DNA of 9,807 bases, taken from NCBI GenBank assembly GCA_016927095.1, contig JAFGNI010000289.1, positions 1-9,807 of the forward strand, read 5' to 3'. This DNA is from Anaerolineae bacterium (GTDB taxonomy: Bacteria; Chloroflexota; Anaerolineae; B4-G1; SLSP01). Within the stretch, counting starts at the first letter, position 1; every line of letters begins with the position of its first letter. The position numbers and the translations under genes are program-made. Shown here piece by piece: positions 1 through 6,290 of this stretch. The notes under the pieces are model-generated. The model was not told the origin of the DNA. It made no database searches and worked only from the letters and a program-made list of their open reading frames with translations.

Positions 1-28
1 ATACGCTGCTCACTATAGAGGATGATCG

Positions 29-787
29 ATGGATAGCCGTCTTCAGCGATATCTGGAAAGCAAAGCGGGCGTAGCGCTAAGCCCACAGATCGACGGCATC
101 GTGGTTCGCGAATCGCCTTTGCGGAGCGCCAAACGCGGCAACCGCGTTGTGGTCCAACGGGTCGCCGGCCTTGGCGGGGTTCTCATCACCGTGCCACCAG
201 GCACCGCCGGCGCCATCACACAGGTCGTCCGGCAGATGATGCCGTGCGAGCTTTTCTCTCCGCTGGGTCGGGCCGAGCTGTGTCGTGCATTGGGGCGGGA
301 CGACGAACCGCCACCCGAGTACTACCTTTACGGCTTCGACTACGTGCTGACAGACATCGAGGGCTTTCGACCGGTGCAGACACCCCACGAGACGACGCCG
401 CTGCGGAAGAAGGATATCCCGGCTGAGCAGTTTGCGCTGCGGATGTCGGAGCGGCGACAACCTGTCGCAGAGGATTTCATCTGGGCCTTCGCGTGCTACC
501 GCGATGATCCCGCCTTCCAGGCCACAGAGCTGGCCGCGTTCGGCCCCAAGTGCGCATCGATTGCCATCGCCATCTGGCGCGAGGGCCCCGTCGCCACCTT
601 CGGCGTCGGGACAGAGCCCGCGTGCCGGGGCCGAGGGTACGGGCTCGCAGCAGTATCGGCGATGACACAGTGGCTTCTGGCGCAAGGGGAGGTCGCCGTC
701 TATGGCGCCTACGCCAACAACATCCCCTCCCTGCGGATCGTGCGCAGGCTAGGTTACAGATTTCTCCAGCAAGAGATGGCAATATGA
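29..787 (+). CDS. GNAT-family N-acetyltransferase
   Basis: Probable acetyl-CoA-dependent N-acetyltransferase, 252 aa, cytoplasmic, substrate unknown. The C-terminal third (about residues 175-250) carries the GNAT fold signals: a beta strand leading to V193-G-T, then the acetyl-CoA pyrophosphate loop R200-G-R-G-Y-G205 (R/Q-x-x-G-x-G/A), and a late NxxS...RLGY block (N231 to Y243) typical of motif B. The first 170 residues have no motif I recognise, so this is a GNAT with a long family-specific N-terminal part. The ATG at 29 is preceded by AGAGG (17-21), 7 bases away, which supports the start. The stop overlaps the next gene's ATG as ATGA (784-787), so the two acetyltransferases are probably translationally coupled. 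The fold call is firm; the substrate is not known. Confidence 0.85.
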   Translation: MDSRLQRYLESKAGVALSPQIDGIVVRESPLRSAKRGNRVVVQRVAGLGGVLITVPPGTAGAITQVVRQMMPCELFSPLGRAELCRALGRDDEPPPEYYLYGFDYVLTDIEGFRPVQTPHETTPLRKKDIPAEQFALRMSERRQPVAEDFIWAFACYRDDPAFQATELAAFGPKCASIAIAIWREGPVATFGVGTEPACRGRGYGLAAVSAMTQWLLAQGEVAVYGAYANNIPSLRIVRRLGYRFLQQEMAI

Positions 788-1365
788 CCGCGCACTTCGA
801 CTTCTCCAGGTTTCCAGTACTGACGACGGAGCGCCTCACGTTGCGCGAGCTCTTGCCGTCCGATGCAGAGGACGTGCTCGCCTTTCGCGGGGATCGGGAA
901 GTACAGAGATACCACGGTCCGGTATTCCATGATCTGGAAGACGTGCAGTCCATGATTGGGGAATTGGCTGCCGAGTACGCCGACCATCAAGGGATCACCT
1001 GGGGCATCACTCTGACCAGGGATGGCAGAGTTCTGGGGCTGTGCAGCTACCACGACTGGGACCAGTACCGCCGCCGCGCTGAAATCGGATATGATCTGGC
1101 CCGGGCATATTGGGGGCAGGGCATCGCTTCGGAGGCGATGGGGGCCATCATTCGCTTCGGCTTCGACAAGATGAACCTCCATCACATCTACGCCAGAACC
1201 CTCGCTAACAACCACAGATCTGTCAGCCTCCTCGAAAGGCTTGGCTTCCAGCAGGAGGGAACGAGACGCCAACACTCATGGGAAGAGGACGGCGCCTTCG
1301 ACGACAGTGCGATCTATGGTCTGGTGGAGCATGCGTACAGAACGGCGAGACGCGCCGCCGGCTGA
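784..1365 (+). CDS. RimJ/RimL-type GNAT N-acetyltransferase
   Basis: 193-aa GNAT of the RimJ/RimL type, which acetylates protein N-termini or small amines; the target here is unknown. It opens with the classic TERLTLREL strand (residues 15-23). It continues with E100-I-G-Y-D-L, the cofactor loop Y109-W-G-Q-G-I-A115, an amphipathic helix ending in F-D-K-M-N-L, and the block ANNHRSVSLLERLGF (141-155) that closes the acetyl-CoA site. Length and order match the family over the whole protein. An in-frame ATG exists further upstream at 550, but it lies inside the preceding gene; the ATG at 784, overlapping that gene's stop, begins exactly where the family's N-terminus should. It probably forms a two-gene unit with the upstream GNAT. 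Confidence 0.92.
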   Translation: MTAHFDFSRFPVLTTERLTLRELLPSDAEDVLAFRGDREVQRYHGPVFHDLEDVQSMIGELAAEYADHQGITWGITLTRDGRVLGLCSYHDWDQYRRRAEIGYDLARAYWGQGIASEAMGAIIRFGFDKMNLHHIYARTLANNHRSVSLLERLGFQQEGTRRQHSWEEDGAFDDSAIYGLVEHAYRTARRAAG

Positions 1366-1676
1366 GTGACGCGTAATCCGCACATTTCCTATTGGACCAG
1401 CCACTATGAGAGCCTGGGCCTGCTCTTCCCATCGGCGCCCGTCAACGGCGCGATCTGGGGCCTCTGGTCCCTCCTCTTCGCCATCGCCATCTACGTCATC
1501 TCCAGGCGATCCTCACTGTTGGAGACGGCCCTGCTCTCCTGGTTCGTCGGCTTTGTGCTGATGTGGGTGGTCATCTGGAACCTCAACGTGTTGCCCCAGG
1601 ACCCCTGCTCATCGCCGTGCCCCTCAGTCTGCTTGAGGCGTTCGTGGCAGCTTGGATTACCGTGAAGCTGCGATAG
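1366..1676 (+). pseudogene. Small membrane protein, frameshifted
   Basis: A GTG directly abutting the previous stop opens a frame encoding a small hydrophobic protein: a short polar start, then two transmembrane stretches (about 1435-1495 and 1530-1590) separated by a basic turn (SRRSS). The frame continues as non-hydrophobic, Cys/Ser/Pro-rich sequence to a stop at 1663-1665. From 1602, the frame two positions over encodes a natural third membrane helix and tail (PLLIAVPLSLLEAFVAAWIT, then a basic end) with a stop at 1674-1676. Restoring one base near 1598-1601 (CAGGAC to CAGGGAC) joins both parts into one protein of about 103 aa with three helices. The gene is therefore either a pseudogene or affected by a sequencing error. 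I do not recognise the family. Only a weak ribosome-binding site is seen, so it may depend on coupling to the upstream GNAT. Confidence 0.7.
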
Positions 1677-1709
1677 AGCCTCTCCAGATGAGGTGGCCTG
1701 TCTGGCAGG

Positions 1710-1721
1710 GCCAAGCTTGGC
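1710..1721. promoter_or_regulatory. 12-bp perfect palindrome upstream of antitoxin
   Basis: GCCAAGCTTGGC is a perfect 12-base palindrome in the 117-base gap between the broken membrane protein and the AbrB-type antitoxin, about 72 bases before the antitoxin ATG. AbrB/VapB antitoxins usually repress their own operon by binding short palindromes, so this could be an operator. No convincing -35/-10 pair was found beside it, and a 12-base palindrome can occur by chance, so the assignment is weak. Confidence 0.2.
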
Positions 1722-1793
1722 GATGCAAACTGCCGCGCTTCTGCCAAAAATGAGGGTGCTGTGCCAGTAGTTTCCCGGCATAGGGAGTGACAG

Positions 1794-2039
1794 ATGACAG
1801 TGATTGTACGTGGTACCAAAGAGGACGAGATAACCATCCCAGACCGCCTGATGGCTGAGTTGGATCTTCAGGATGGCGACCAAGTCAAGACCGCGATCGA
1901 GGGAAACACCTTGCGGCTAACCCCGATGAAGCGTTTCTTGGCGCTTCGCGGGATACTCGAAGACGACGAAGGCTTCGATGAGGCTCTTGGTCTGTTGGAC
2001 GAAGCGTGGCGCGAATGGAATCGACCGCCATCTGTATAG
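1794..2039 (+). CDS. AbrB/SpoVT-type antitoxin (VapB-like)
   Basis: 81-aa protein with the swapped-hairpin AbrB DNA-binding fold at its N-terminus. The strand pattern is VIVRGTKEDEITIPDRLMAEL, then LQDGDQVKTAIEGNTLRLTP (about residues 3-45), including the typical I-P...L-x-x-G-D-x-V spacing. The C-terminal part (about 50-81) is acidic (LEDDEGFDEALGLLDEAWREW), as expected for the toxin-wrapping tail of an antitoxin. The start is supported by GGGAG 6 bases before the ATG. The next frame, a VapC-type PIN toxin, starts inside this gene at 2015, a 25-base overlap that points to coupled translation. In such pairs the antitoxin blocks the toxin RNase and represses the operon as a complex. Because the toxin is frameshifted, this antitoxin may now be an orphan. 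Confidence 0.85.
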   Translation: MTVIVRGTKEDEITIPDRLMAELDLQDGDQVKTAIEGNTLRLTPMKRFLALRGILEDDEGFDEALGLLDEAWREWNRPPSV

Positions 2040-2426
2040 ACACCGGGGCCTCTCATTGCCTATCTCAAAGGACGTGAGCCGGGGGCTGACGCCGTGGCAC
2101 GCGTGGTCCAGGACCACGCGTGTTATGTAACCTCGATCACGGCCTACGAGCTGTTATTTGGTGTCTCACGAGCCAAGAAAGAGATCGGCGAGGAAGCACT
2201 TCTGGGCATCCTGAGCATCTTGCCCTTCGATGCCGAGGCGGCAAGAGGCGCAGCTGAGCTCCATGCCCATCTGATCGAACGAAATCTGGATATCGGTGTC
2301 AAGGACACCTTACTCGCGGCCATATGCTTACAGTATGAGATTCCCATCCTCACGTTGAACAGCCGCCACTTCTCCCGGGTACCGGGGCTAGAGGTCGTGA
2401 CGCCAGAGGGCGTTGCGGCGTCATGA
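2015..2426 (+). pseudogene. VapC-type PIN-domain toxin, frameshifted
   Basis: A PIN-domain ribonuclease toxin split by one extra base. From the ATG at 2015 the frame reads MESTAICIDTGA, the first PIN strand with catalytic Asp9, then goes wrong and stops at 2075-2077. From 2052 the neighbouring frame gives LIAYLKGREPGADAVARVVQ and continues to 2426. Removing one T near 2051-2053 (GCCTCTC to GCCCTC) rebuilds a normal protein of about 136 aa with D9, E45 (TAYELLFG), D97 (GVKDTLLAA) and N115 (LTLNSRHF), matching VapC length and order. The longest intact frame (GTG at 2094, 110 aa) lacks Asp9 and should be inactive. The PIN identity is strong. Whether the frameshift is biological or a sequencing error cannot be decided from the sequence. 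Confidence 0.8.
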
Positions 2427-2439
2427 CGATGTCCCAATA

Positions 2440-2859
2440 AGCCTGGCCATTGGCGGCATCAACTCCGGCAAATGGGTCGGCAGCACAGACTGGTGCGCGG
2501 TCTGCCAGGTCCACCAAGTGGTCGGTTCGATCTCAACCCACGAACATCTCGACGGCCCCCTCTTCACCGAGTTCTGAAAGAACGGTCGACGTGAGGAGAT
2601 CGAGGCTTCAACGGTGACGAGCAGCGACAGCTCCTACATAACCACCCGGCGGATCACGACGCTGCAGGGAACCCTCTTTTCCCGGGAGCTTGTGGATCAG
2701 TCCAAGTATCTCGGTGGTCAAACGGTCGAGTCCCCGCTCAAGACGCGGGATGACTTCGAGGTCTAGTTCAGCTAAGTAGCGGCGTGGCGGGACAAGGCCG
2801 AGGTCGTCGAGTTCGCGCAGGTCAAGGCGAGGTCGGACGTGGCGAGGACGCAAGGGTGA
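2440..2859 (+). pseudogene. Decayed coding remnant, part URO-D-like
   Basis: No intact gene lies between 2427 and 2895, but one frame (codons in phase with 2446) reads like real protein with GC-rich third positions throughout. It is interrupted only by stops at 2575 (TGA), 2764 (TAG), 2773 (TAA) and 2857 (TGA). The segments include AIGGINSGKWVGSTDWCAVC, then after the first stop EIEAST...SSYITTRRITTLQGTLFSREL, then VESPLKTRDDFEV, then AAWRDKAEVVEFAQVKARSD. The order 'ITT-x-x-GTL ... E-x-PLKTRDDFEV' resembles the N-terminal half of uroporphyrinogen-decarboxylase-like methyltransferases (TP-x-GTL followed by EHPIKTxEDY). If so, this is a fragment of about 140 codons of a protein usually near 350 aa, truncated at both ends. 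Coding origin is fairly likely; the family assignment is tentative. Confidence 0.45.
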
Positions 2860-2895
2860 TATTAGGGCATTGCCACCTCCCTCAGCACCAGCCTG

Positions 2896-4128
2896 CTAGC
2901 GCTCGAACGTCACCTGCGCCGTCATGCCCCACCGGAGGTCGGGCGGCGTCTCCTCAAGGACGACGCGCACGGGATAGGTGACATCCCCACCGGCGACGGT
3001 GGGCTGCAGGGCAACGCGCGTGACGTGGCCCGTTAGCTCAAGATCGAGCGCCTCGACGGTGACCACGGCATGCATGCCGACGTCGATGCCGGCGACGTCG
3101 CGCTCGCTCAGATCCGTCGTCTCCACCTCCAGGTTGTCCAGCTCCGCGACGGTCAGGACCGTCTGCCCCGGCGCCACGACCTCCCCCAGACAGGCTTCTA
3201 GGCCCACCACCATGCCGTCGAAGGGCGCCGTGAGTCGCATCGACGCTTCACGCGCGCGCGTATTCCGCAGCGCCACAGCCGCTTGCGCTACGCGAGCCTC
3301 CGCGATAGCTAGCGCTTCGGCGGTTGCACCGTGGCGCGCTTGTGCCAAGCTCGACGCTGCGCGATCTTGCTGCGCTTCGCGCTCTTGAATCATCGCGTTG
3401 AGCTGGGCAAGCGTGGTCCGCTGGATCTGCGGCACCTCCGCCCGGCGCGCCTCAGCCGCCTCAAGCGCCAGTTCAGCCGAGCGCAGGCGCAGCAGATTCA
3501 CGTCCTCTCGCCAATCTTCGATGCCAAACTCGCGTTGTTGGATCTCATAGATGCGAGCCGCGCTCTCCTGAGCTTCAGCGTTCGCCACATCGGCCTCCGC
3601 AGCGGTGACTGTCGCGTGCTGGGTCGCCGCAGTGATCCGGCTTCGCTCAGCAACGGCCCGAGCCAACGACGCCTCCGCCACGGCAAGCTGCGCCTCAGCG
3701 ACGGCAACGTCCTCCGCCCTCGGGCGAGCGCGCAGGAGATCCAACTGGGCCTCCGCCACAGCAAGCGCTGCCTCAGCTTGAGCGGTCTCAGCCTCCAGCG
3801 CCGCCGTGTCCAGCGCGATCAGCAGCTGACCTGCTTCGACGCTGGCGCCCTCCTCAACAAGGAGTTGGGCCACCTGACCCGACGTGGTGAAACCGATGCC
3901 GGCAAAACGACGTGGGATGACCTCGGCGGAAGCTTCCGCAACCACCGCCTCTGTCTGTGGGTCCTCAGAGATCCGCGCCGGCGCAGCGCGCATGCTGCCT
4001 GCAGCGCCGGATGCCGTGACCCCTAGGAGCAGCAGACCGAGTACCATCACCGCCAGAAACGCGCCCGGCCCTCTGATTGCGCACCGTTTTCCCGGTGCGA
4101 CTAACCCCAAGACGCCGTGTGCTCTCAT
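2896..4128 (-). CDS. HlyD/MFP-type efflux adaptor subunit
   Basis: Membrane-fusion-type adaptor, 410 aa from the ATG at 4128, last gene of the exporter operon. Residues 20-45 form a hydrophobic N-terminal segment ending in an ASGAA stretch, so it is either cleaved by signal peptidase I or kept as an anchor; there is no lipobox. The domains follow in family order. First comes a lipoyl half-motif (GQVAQLLVEEGASVEAGQLL, 84-103). A long Ala/Glu/Arg coiled-coil hairpin follows (about 108-295), then the second lipoyl half (LTAPFDGMVVGLEACLGEVV, 299-318). The beta-barrel and membrane-proximal part (about 320-410) ends with LRWGMTAQVTF. Upstream in-frame ATGs at 4140 and 4158 would overlap the preceding gene; I prefer 4128, one base after that gene's stop (TAAGATG). 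Its last 100 residues closely parallel those of the upstream adaptor, suggesting duplication. Confidence 0.88.
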   Translation of the reverse strand: MRAHGVLGLVAPGKRCAIRGPGAFLAVMVLGLLLLGVTASGAAGSMRAAPARISEDPQTEAVVAEASAEVIPRRFAGIGFTTSGQVAQLLVEEGASVEAGQLLIALDTAALEAETAQAEAALAVAEAQLDLLRARPRAEDVAVAEAQLAVAEASLARAVAERSRITAATQHATVTAAEADVANAEAQESAARIYEIQQREFGIEDWREDVNLLRLRSAELALEAAEARRAEVPQIQRTTLAQLNAMIQEREAQQDRAASSLAQARHGATAEALAIAEARVAQAAVALRNTRAREASMRLTAPFDGMVVGLEACLGEVVAPGQTVLTVAELDNLEVETTDLSERDVAGIDVGMHAVVTVEALDLELTGHVTRVALQPTVAGGDVTYPVRVVLEETPPDLRWGMTAQVTFER

Positions 4129-4129
4129 C

Positions 4130-5353
4130 TTAGTCCACATGGATCGTGACCTCGGCACTCATGCCAAGCCGCAGCTCAGGGGGTATCTCATCCAAGGTGA
4201 TCGTCACGGTGTAGACAACGTCCCCACCCAAAAGCTCGGGGCGCGGGGCGATGTCCCGAACGACACCGGAGATCTCTCGACCGTCAAAGGCTTCCAGAGC
4301 CAGCGTGACCGCCTGCCCCCGCTCGACGCGACCAACATCAAGTTCGCTCAAATCTGTGGTTTCCACCCGAAGGTCCCCCAGATCGGCCAAGGTGAGCACC
4401 GGCTGGCCTGGCTGGACGACCTCCCCAACCTCCACAGCGACGTCGACAACGGTGCCCTCCATCGCGGCCAGCAGCGTTGCGCGACGGAGGGCCACTTCCG
4501 CGGCCTGTAACGCGGCTTGGGCCTCCGCCACAGCAGCATCGGCAACCGCGACCTCTTCGTCCATCACCGGTGCCGAGACTTGCGCCAATTGAGCCTCAGC
4601 GAGCCCAAGTTGTGCCTGGGCCAGTGCGACATCCGCATTGGCCACGCGCACCTCCCCCAGACCGCGCGGTGCCACCGCGTCCACCTCAGCCTGTGCGGCG
4701 TCGAGTCCGGCCTCCGCCGCGTGCCAAGCGAGGCGGGCGTTCTCTTCTGGCGGGCCCAGCAAGGGGCAAACTTCCCCATACCCCTCGACGTCCACACATG
4801 TCAAGGTGTCCTCGTGGGCCTCGAAGGTCTCGCGGCGGTCAGCCATCGCAGCAGCCAAGGCGGACCGCGCAGCAGCCGTCTCCGCCGCTGTGGCCCCGAC
4901 CGGTGGTGCAGCGCGCGATGCCAAGGTCTGGGTGATCGCTGCCGTGGCGACACGGACGTTCGCCTCGGCAGCCGCTATGGCGTCAGGATCTGGCGGGGCG
5001 TCGAGCCGCGCGCGCTCCCGTTGCGCAGTAGCCAGCGCGGCCTCCGCCTGGGCTACAGCAGCCTCGAAGTCGGTAGCATCCAAGCTAACCATGCGTTCGC
5101 CAGCCTCAACCTTGTCGCCAACGGCAACGGTGACATCCTCGACACGCCCCAGCATCGTGAAGACGGCCTGCATCTGGCTGGCAGCGACGACGATGCCGGA
5201 CGCAGTGACATCTTCTGTCGCTTGGCCCGTGGGCAAGGGCGTGATAACGGGGGTGGGCAGCGGCTCGGGTGTACAACTGACGAGCAGGTTGATGCAGACA
5301 AGACCTGCCAAGGCCAGGCCTGTACGCACCAATGTTCTGAGCTTGCTAGCCAT
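4130..5353 (-). CDS. Lipoprotein HlyD/MFP-type efflux adaptor
   Basis: 407-aa adaptor tethered to the membrane by lipid: the signal peptide ends in the lipobox L24-V-S-C27, followed by a Pro/Thr-rich linker (28-48). The first lipoyl half is at about 53-92 (VEDVTVAVGDKVEAGERMVSL). The alpha-helical hairpin spans about 95-290 and is rich in AxAEA repeats. The second lipoyl half is at 296-324 (GTVVDVAVEVGEVVQPGQPV), and the barrel and membrane-proximal domain at 326-407 ends in LRLGMSAEVTIHVD. The hairpin tip has an insert with two cysteines, C186 and C196, unusual in this otherwise Cys-poor protein. Start: AAGGAG lies 9 bases before the ATG. The gene sits 24 bases after the ATPase and its stop nearly touches the next adaptor's start. 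It probably links the FtsX-like permeases to substrate outside the membrane. Confidence 0.92.
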   Translation of the reverse strand: MASKLRTLVRTGLALAGLVCINLLVSCTPEPLPTPVITPLPTGQATEDVTASGIVVAASQMQAVFTMLGRVEDVTVAVGDKVEAGERMVSLDATDFEAAVAQAEAALATAQRERARLDAPPDPDAIAAAEANVRVATAAITQTLASRAAPPVGATAAETAAARSALAAAMADRRETFEAHEDTLTCVDVEGYGEVCPLLGPPEENARLAWHAAEAGLDAAQAEVDAVAPRGLGEVRVANADVALAQAQLGLAEAQLAQVSAPVMDEEVAVADAAVAEAQAALQAAEVALRRATLLAAMEGTVVDVAVEVGEVVQPGQPVLTLADLGDLRVETTDLSELDVGRVERGQAVTLALEAFDGREISGVVRDIAPRPELLGGDVVYTVTITLDEIPPELRLGMSAEVTIHVD

Positions 5354-5377
5354 AGACTCACGCTCCTTCCAGTCCGC

Positions 5378-6064
5378 CTAAACGTCCCGGTGATTCGCCG
5401 CAATGCGCCCGTCGACGATCTCAACCACACGGCGGGCGTGGGGAAAGACGCGGGGATCGTGGGTAGCGAAGACGAAGGTGGTCGCCATCTCCGTATTGAG
5501 ACGCTCCATAATCTCCATGATCTGCTCCCCGTTGGCCGTGTCCAGGTTAGCTGTCGGCTCGTCAGCAAGCACCAGAATCGGGTGCACGGAGAGGGCACGG
5601 GCGATGGCCACCCGTTGCTGCTCACCGCCGCTGAGCTGGTCGGGCCGGTGTTTGGCACGATCCGGGATGCCCACGGCCTCCAGCAGCTCGTTGACGCGAC
5701 GGCGCCGCTCCGCCGATTTCACGCCGGTCAGCAGCATCGGCATCTCGATGTTCTCGTAGGCCGTGAGCCCGGGAATTAGGGCGAAGTACTGAAAGACGAA
5801 ACCGATCGTCCCCTTGCGGACATCAGCGCGGGCGTTCGGGCCAAGATCGGAGACATCCTCACCGTTGATGGTGACCGTGCCAGACGTCGGGCGGTCGAGG
5901 CAGCCCATCAGCTGCAGCAACGTCGTCTTGCCCGAACCAGAGGGCCCAACCACAGCGGTGAACTCGCCCTCCTCGATGGTGAGGTCGATCCCCCGGAGCG
6001 CCGGCGTCTCAACCTCGCCCACTTTGTAGATCTTCTTGACGTCCTTCATCTCGATGACTGCCAT
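5378..6064 (-). CDS. MacB/LolD-type ABC transporter ATPase
   Basis: 228-aa ATP-binding subunit of the MacB/LolD/FtsE class, which powers FtsX-fold permeases from the cytoplasmic face. All motifs are intact: Walker A G40-PSGSGKT47, Q-loop Gln92 ([10 protein letters not shown]), ABC signature L144-SGGEQQ150, Walker B ILVLADEP (163-170, catalytic E169), D-loop NLD (173-175) and the H-switch His202 (FATHD). The family's insert after the Q-loop, around [14 protein letters not shown], is present. Length is typical for LolD. The ATG at 6064 has GGAGG 6 bases upstream. It lies 24 bases before the lipoprotein adaptor but 226 bases after permease 2, a gap filled by hairpin repeats. LolD itself is unlikely, because a lipoprotein-sorting role is not expected beside two HlyD-like adaptors and a TetR; a drug or lipid exporter fits better. 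Confidence 0.95.
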   Translation of the reverse strand: MAVIEMKDVKKIYKVGEVETPALRGIDLTIEEGEFTAVVGPSGSGKTTLLQLMGCLDRPTSGTVTINGEDVSDLGPNARADVRKGTIGFVFQYFALIPGLTAYENIEMPMLLTGVKSAERRRRVNELLEAVGIPDRAKHRPDQLSGGEQQRVAIARALSVHPILVLADEPTANLDTANGEQIMEIMERLNTEMATTFVFATHDPRVFPHARRVVEIVDGRIAANHRDV

Positions 6065-6140
6065 GATGTGCCTCCATAGCCAGGGGTCGACCTGAACGCT
6101 CGTGATTCAGCGTGAACACCTGTCCGTAAGTCGCCCGATT

Positions 6141-6163
6141 GTAGTAGCCGCTTCAGCGGCTCC
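6141..6163 (+). repeat. Hairpin repeat copy 1, GTAGTA family
   Basis: GTAGTAGCC...GGCTCC contains the hairpin AGCCGC-TTCA-GCGGCT (6-bp stem, TTCA loop). It shares the leading GTAGTA, the stem-loop position and the trailing CC with copy 2 at 6195-6217. It appears without the inverted partner that copies 2 and 3 form. Confidence 0.7.
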
Positions 6164-6190
6164 TAGTGCTCAGTTGAGCTGATGTTTGGG

Positions 6191-6265
6191 GTTCGTAGTA
6201 ACGACTTCAGTCGTTCCGGTGCCTTGTCGGGGCTTGCAGAACCGCCGAAGCGGTTACTACGAACG
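6191..6265. repeat. Inverted pair of GTAGTA-family hairpin repeats
   Basis: Copy 2 on the + strand (6195-6217) has the stem AACGAC-TTCA-GTCGTT. Copy 3 on the - strand (6239-6260) has AACCGC-TTCG-GCGGTT. Both are flanked on the outside by the same 12 bases, GTTCGTAGTAAC (6191-6202) and its complement (6254-6265), so the 75-base unit is a composite inverted repeat that could also fold end to end. The stems differ from each other, yet every change is paired with a compensating change on the opposite arm, which implies selection for structure. The layout resembles REP/BIME elements mobilised in trans by RAYT transposases, but no such gene is in the window. Confidence 0.75.
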
Positions 6266-6290
6266 GTCGCTGTTGCTATTGGGGCTGGCG

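Larger units (their letters stand above)
6065..6290. other. 226-base intra-operon gap with hairpin repeats
   Basis: This non-coding stretch separates permease 2 from the ATPase within the same operon. It holds three hairpins of one repeat family (6141-6163 and the inverted pair in 6191-6265) plus a weak GCTCA-GT-TGAGC hairpin at 6168-6179. No coding frame here looks real, and no confident promoter for the ATPase was identified. Confidence 0.6.

Noticed and set aside
2045..2060. Programmed frameshift in the VapC toxin
   Set aside because: There is no slippery heptamer, rare-codon pause or downstream structure typical of recoding. A simple one-base gain in a short TC repeat explains it better.
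2608..2853. 81-aa open frame on the - strand
   Set aside because: It is Arg/Leu/Asp-rich with no recognisable motif and is antisense to the remnant at 2440-2859, whose + strand frame reads far more like real protein.
2860..2895. Terminator between the converging halves
   Set aside because: No GC-rich stem followed by a T run was found on either strand; only weak imperfect complementarity is present.
3331..5779. Long + strand open frames opposite the adaptors and ATPase (up to 420 aa)
   Set aside because: They mirror intact, motif-bearing - strand genes. Their translations are rich in Ser, Arg, Pro or His with no domain signal, as expected for antisense frames in GC-rich DNA.
6168..6179. Extra hairpin GCTCA-GT-TGAGC in the repeat gap
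   Set aside because: The 5-bp stem with a 2-base loop is sterically poor and lacks the GTAGTA flank of the neighbouring repeats, so it is likely chance.
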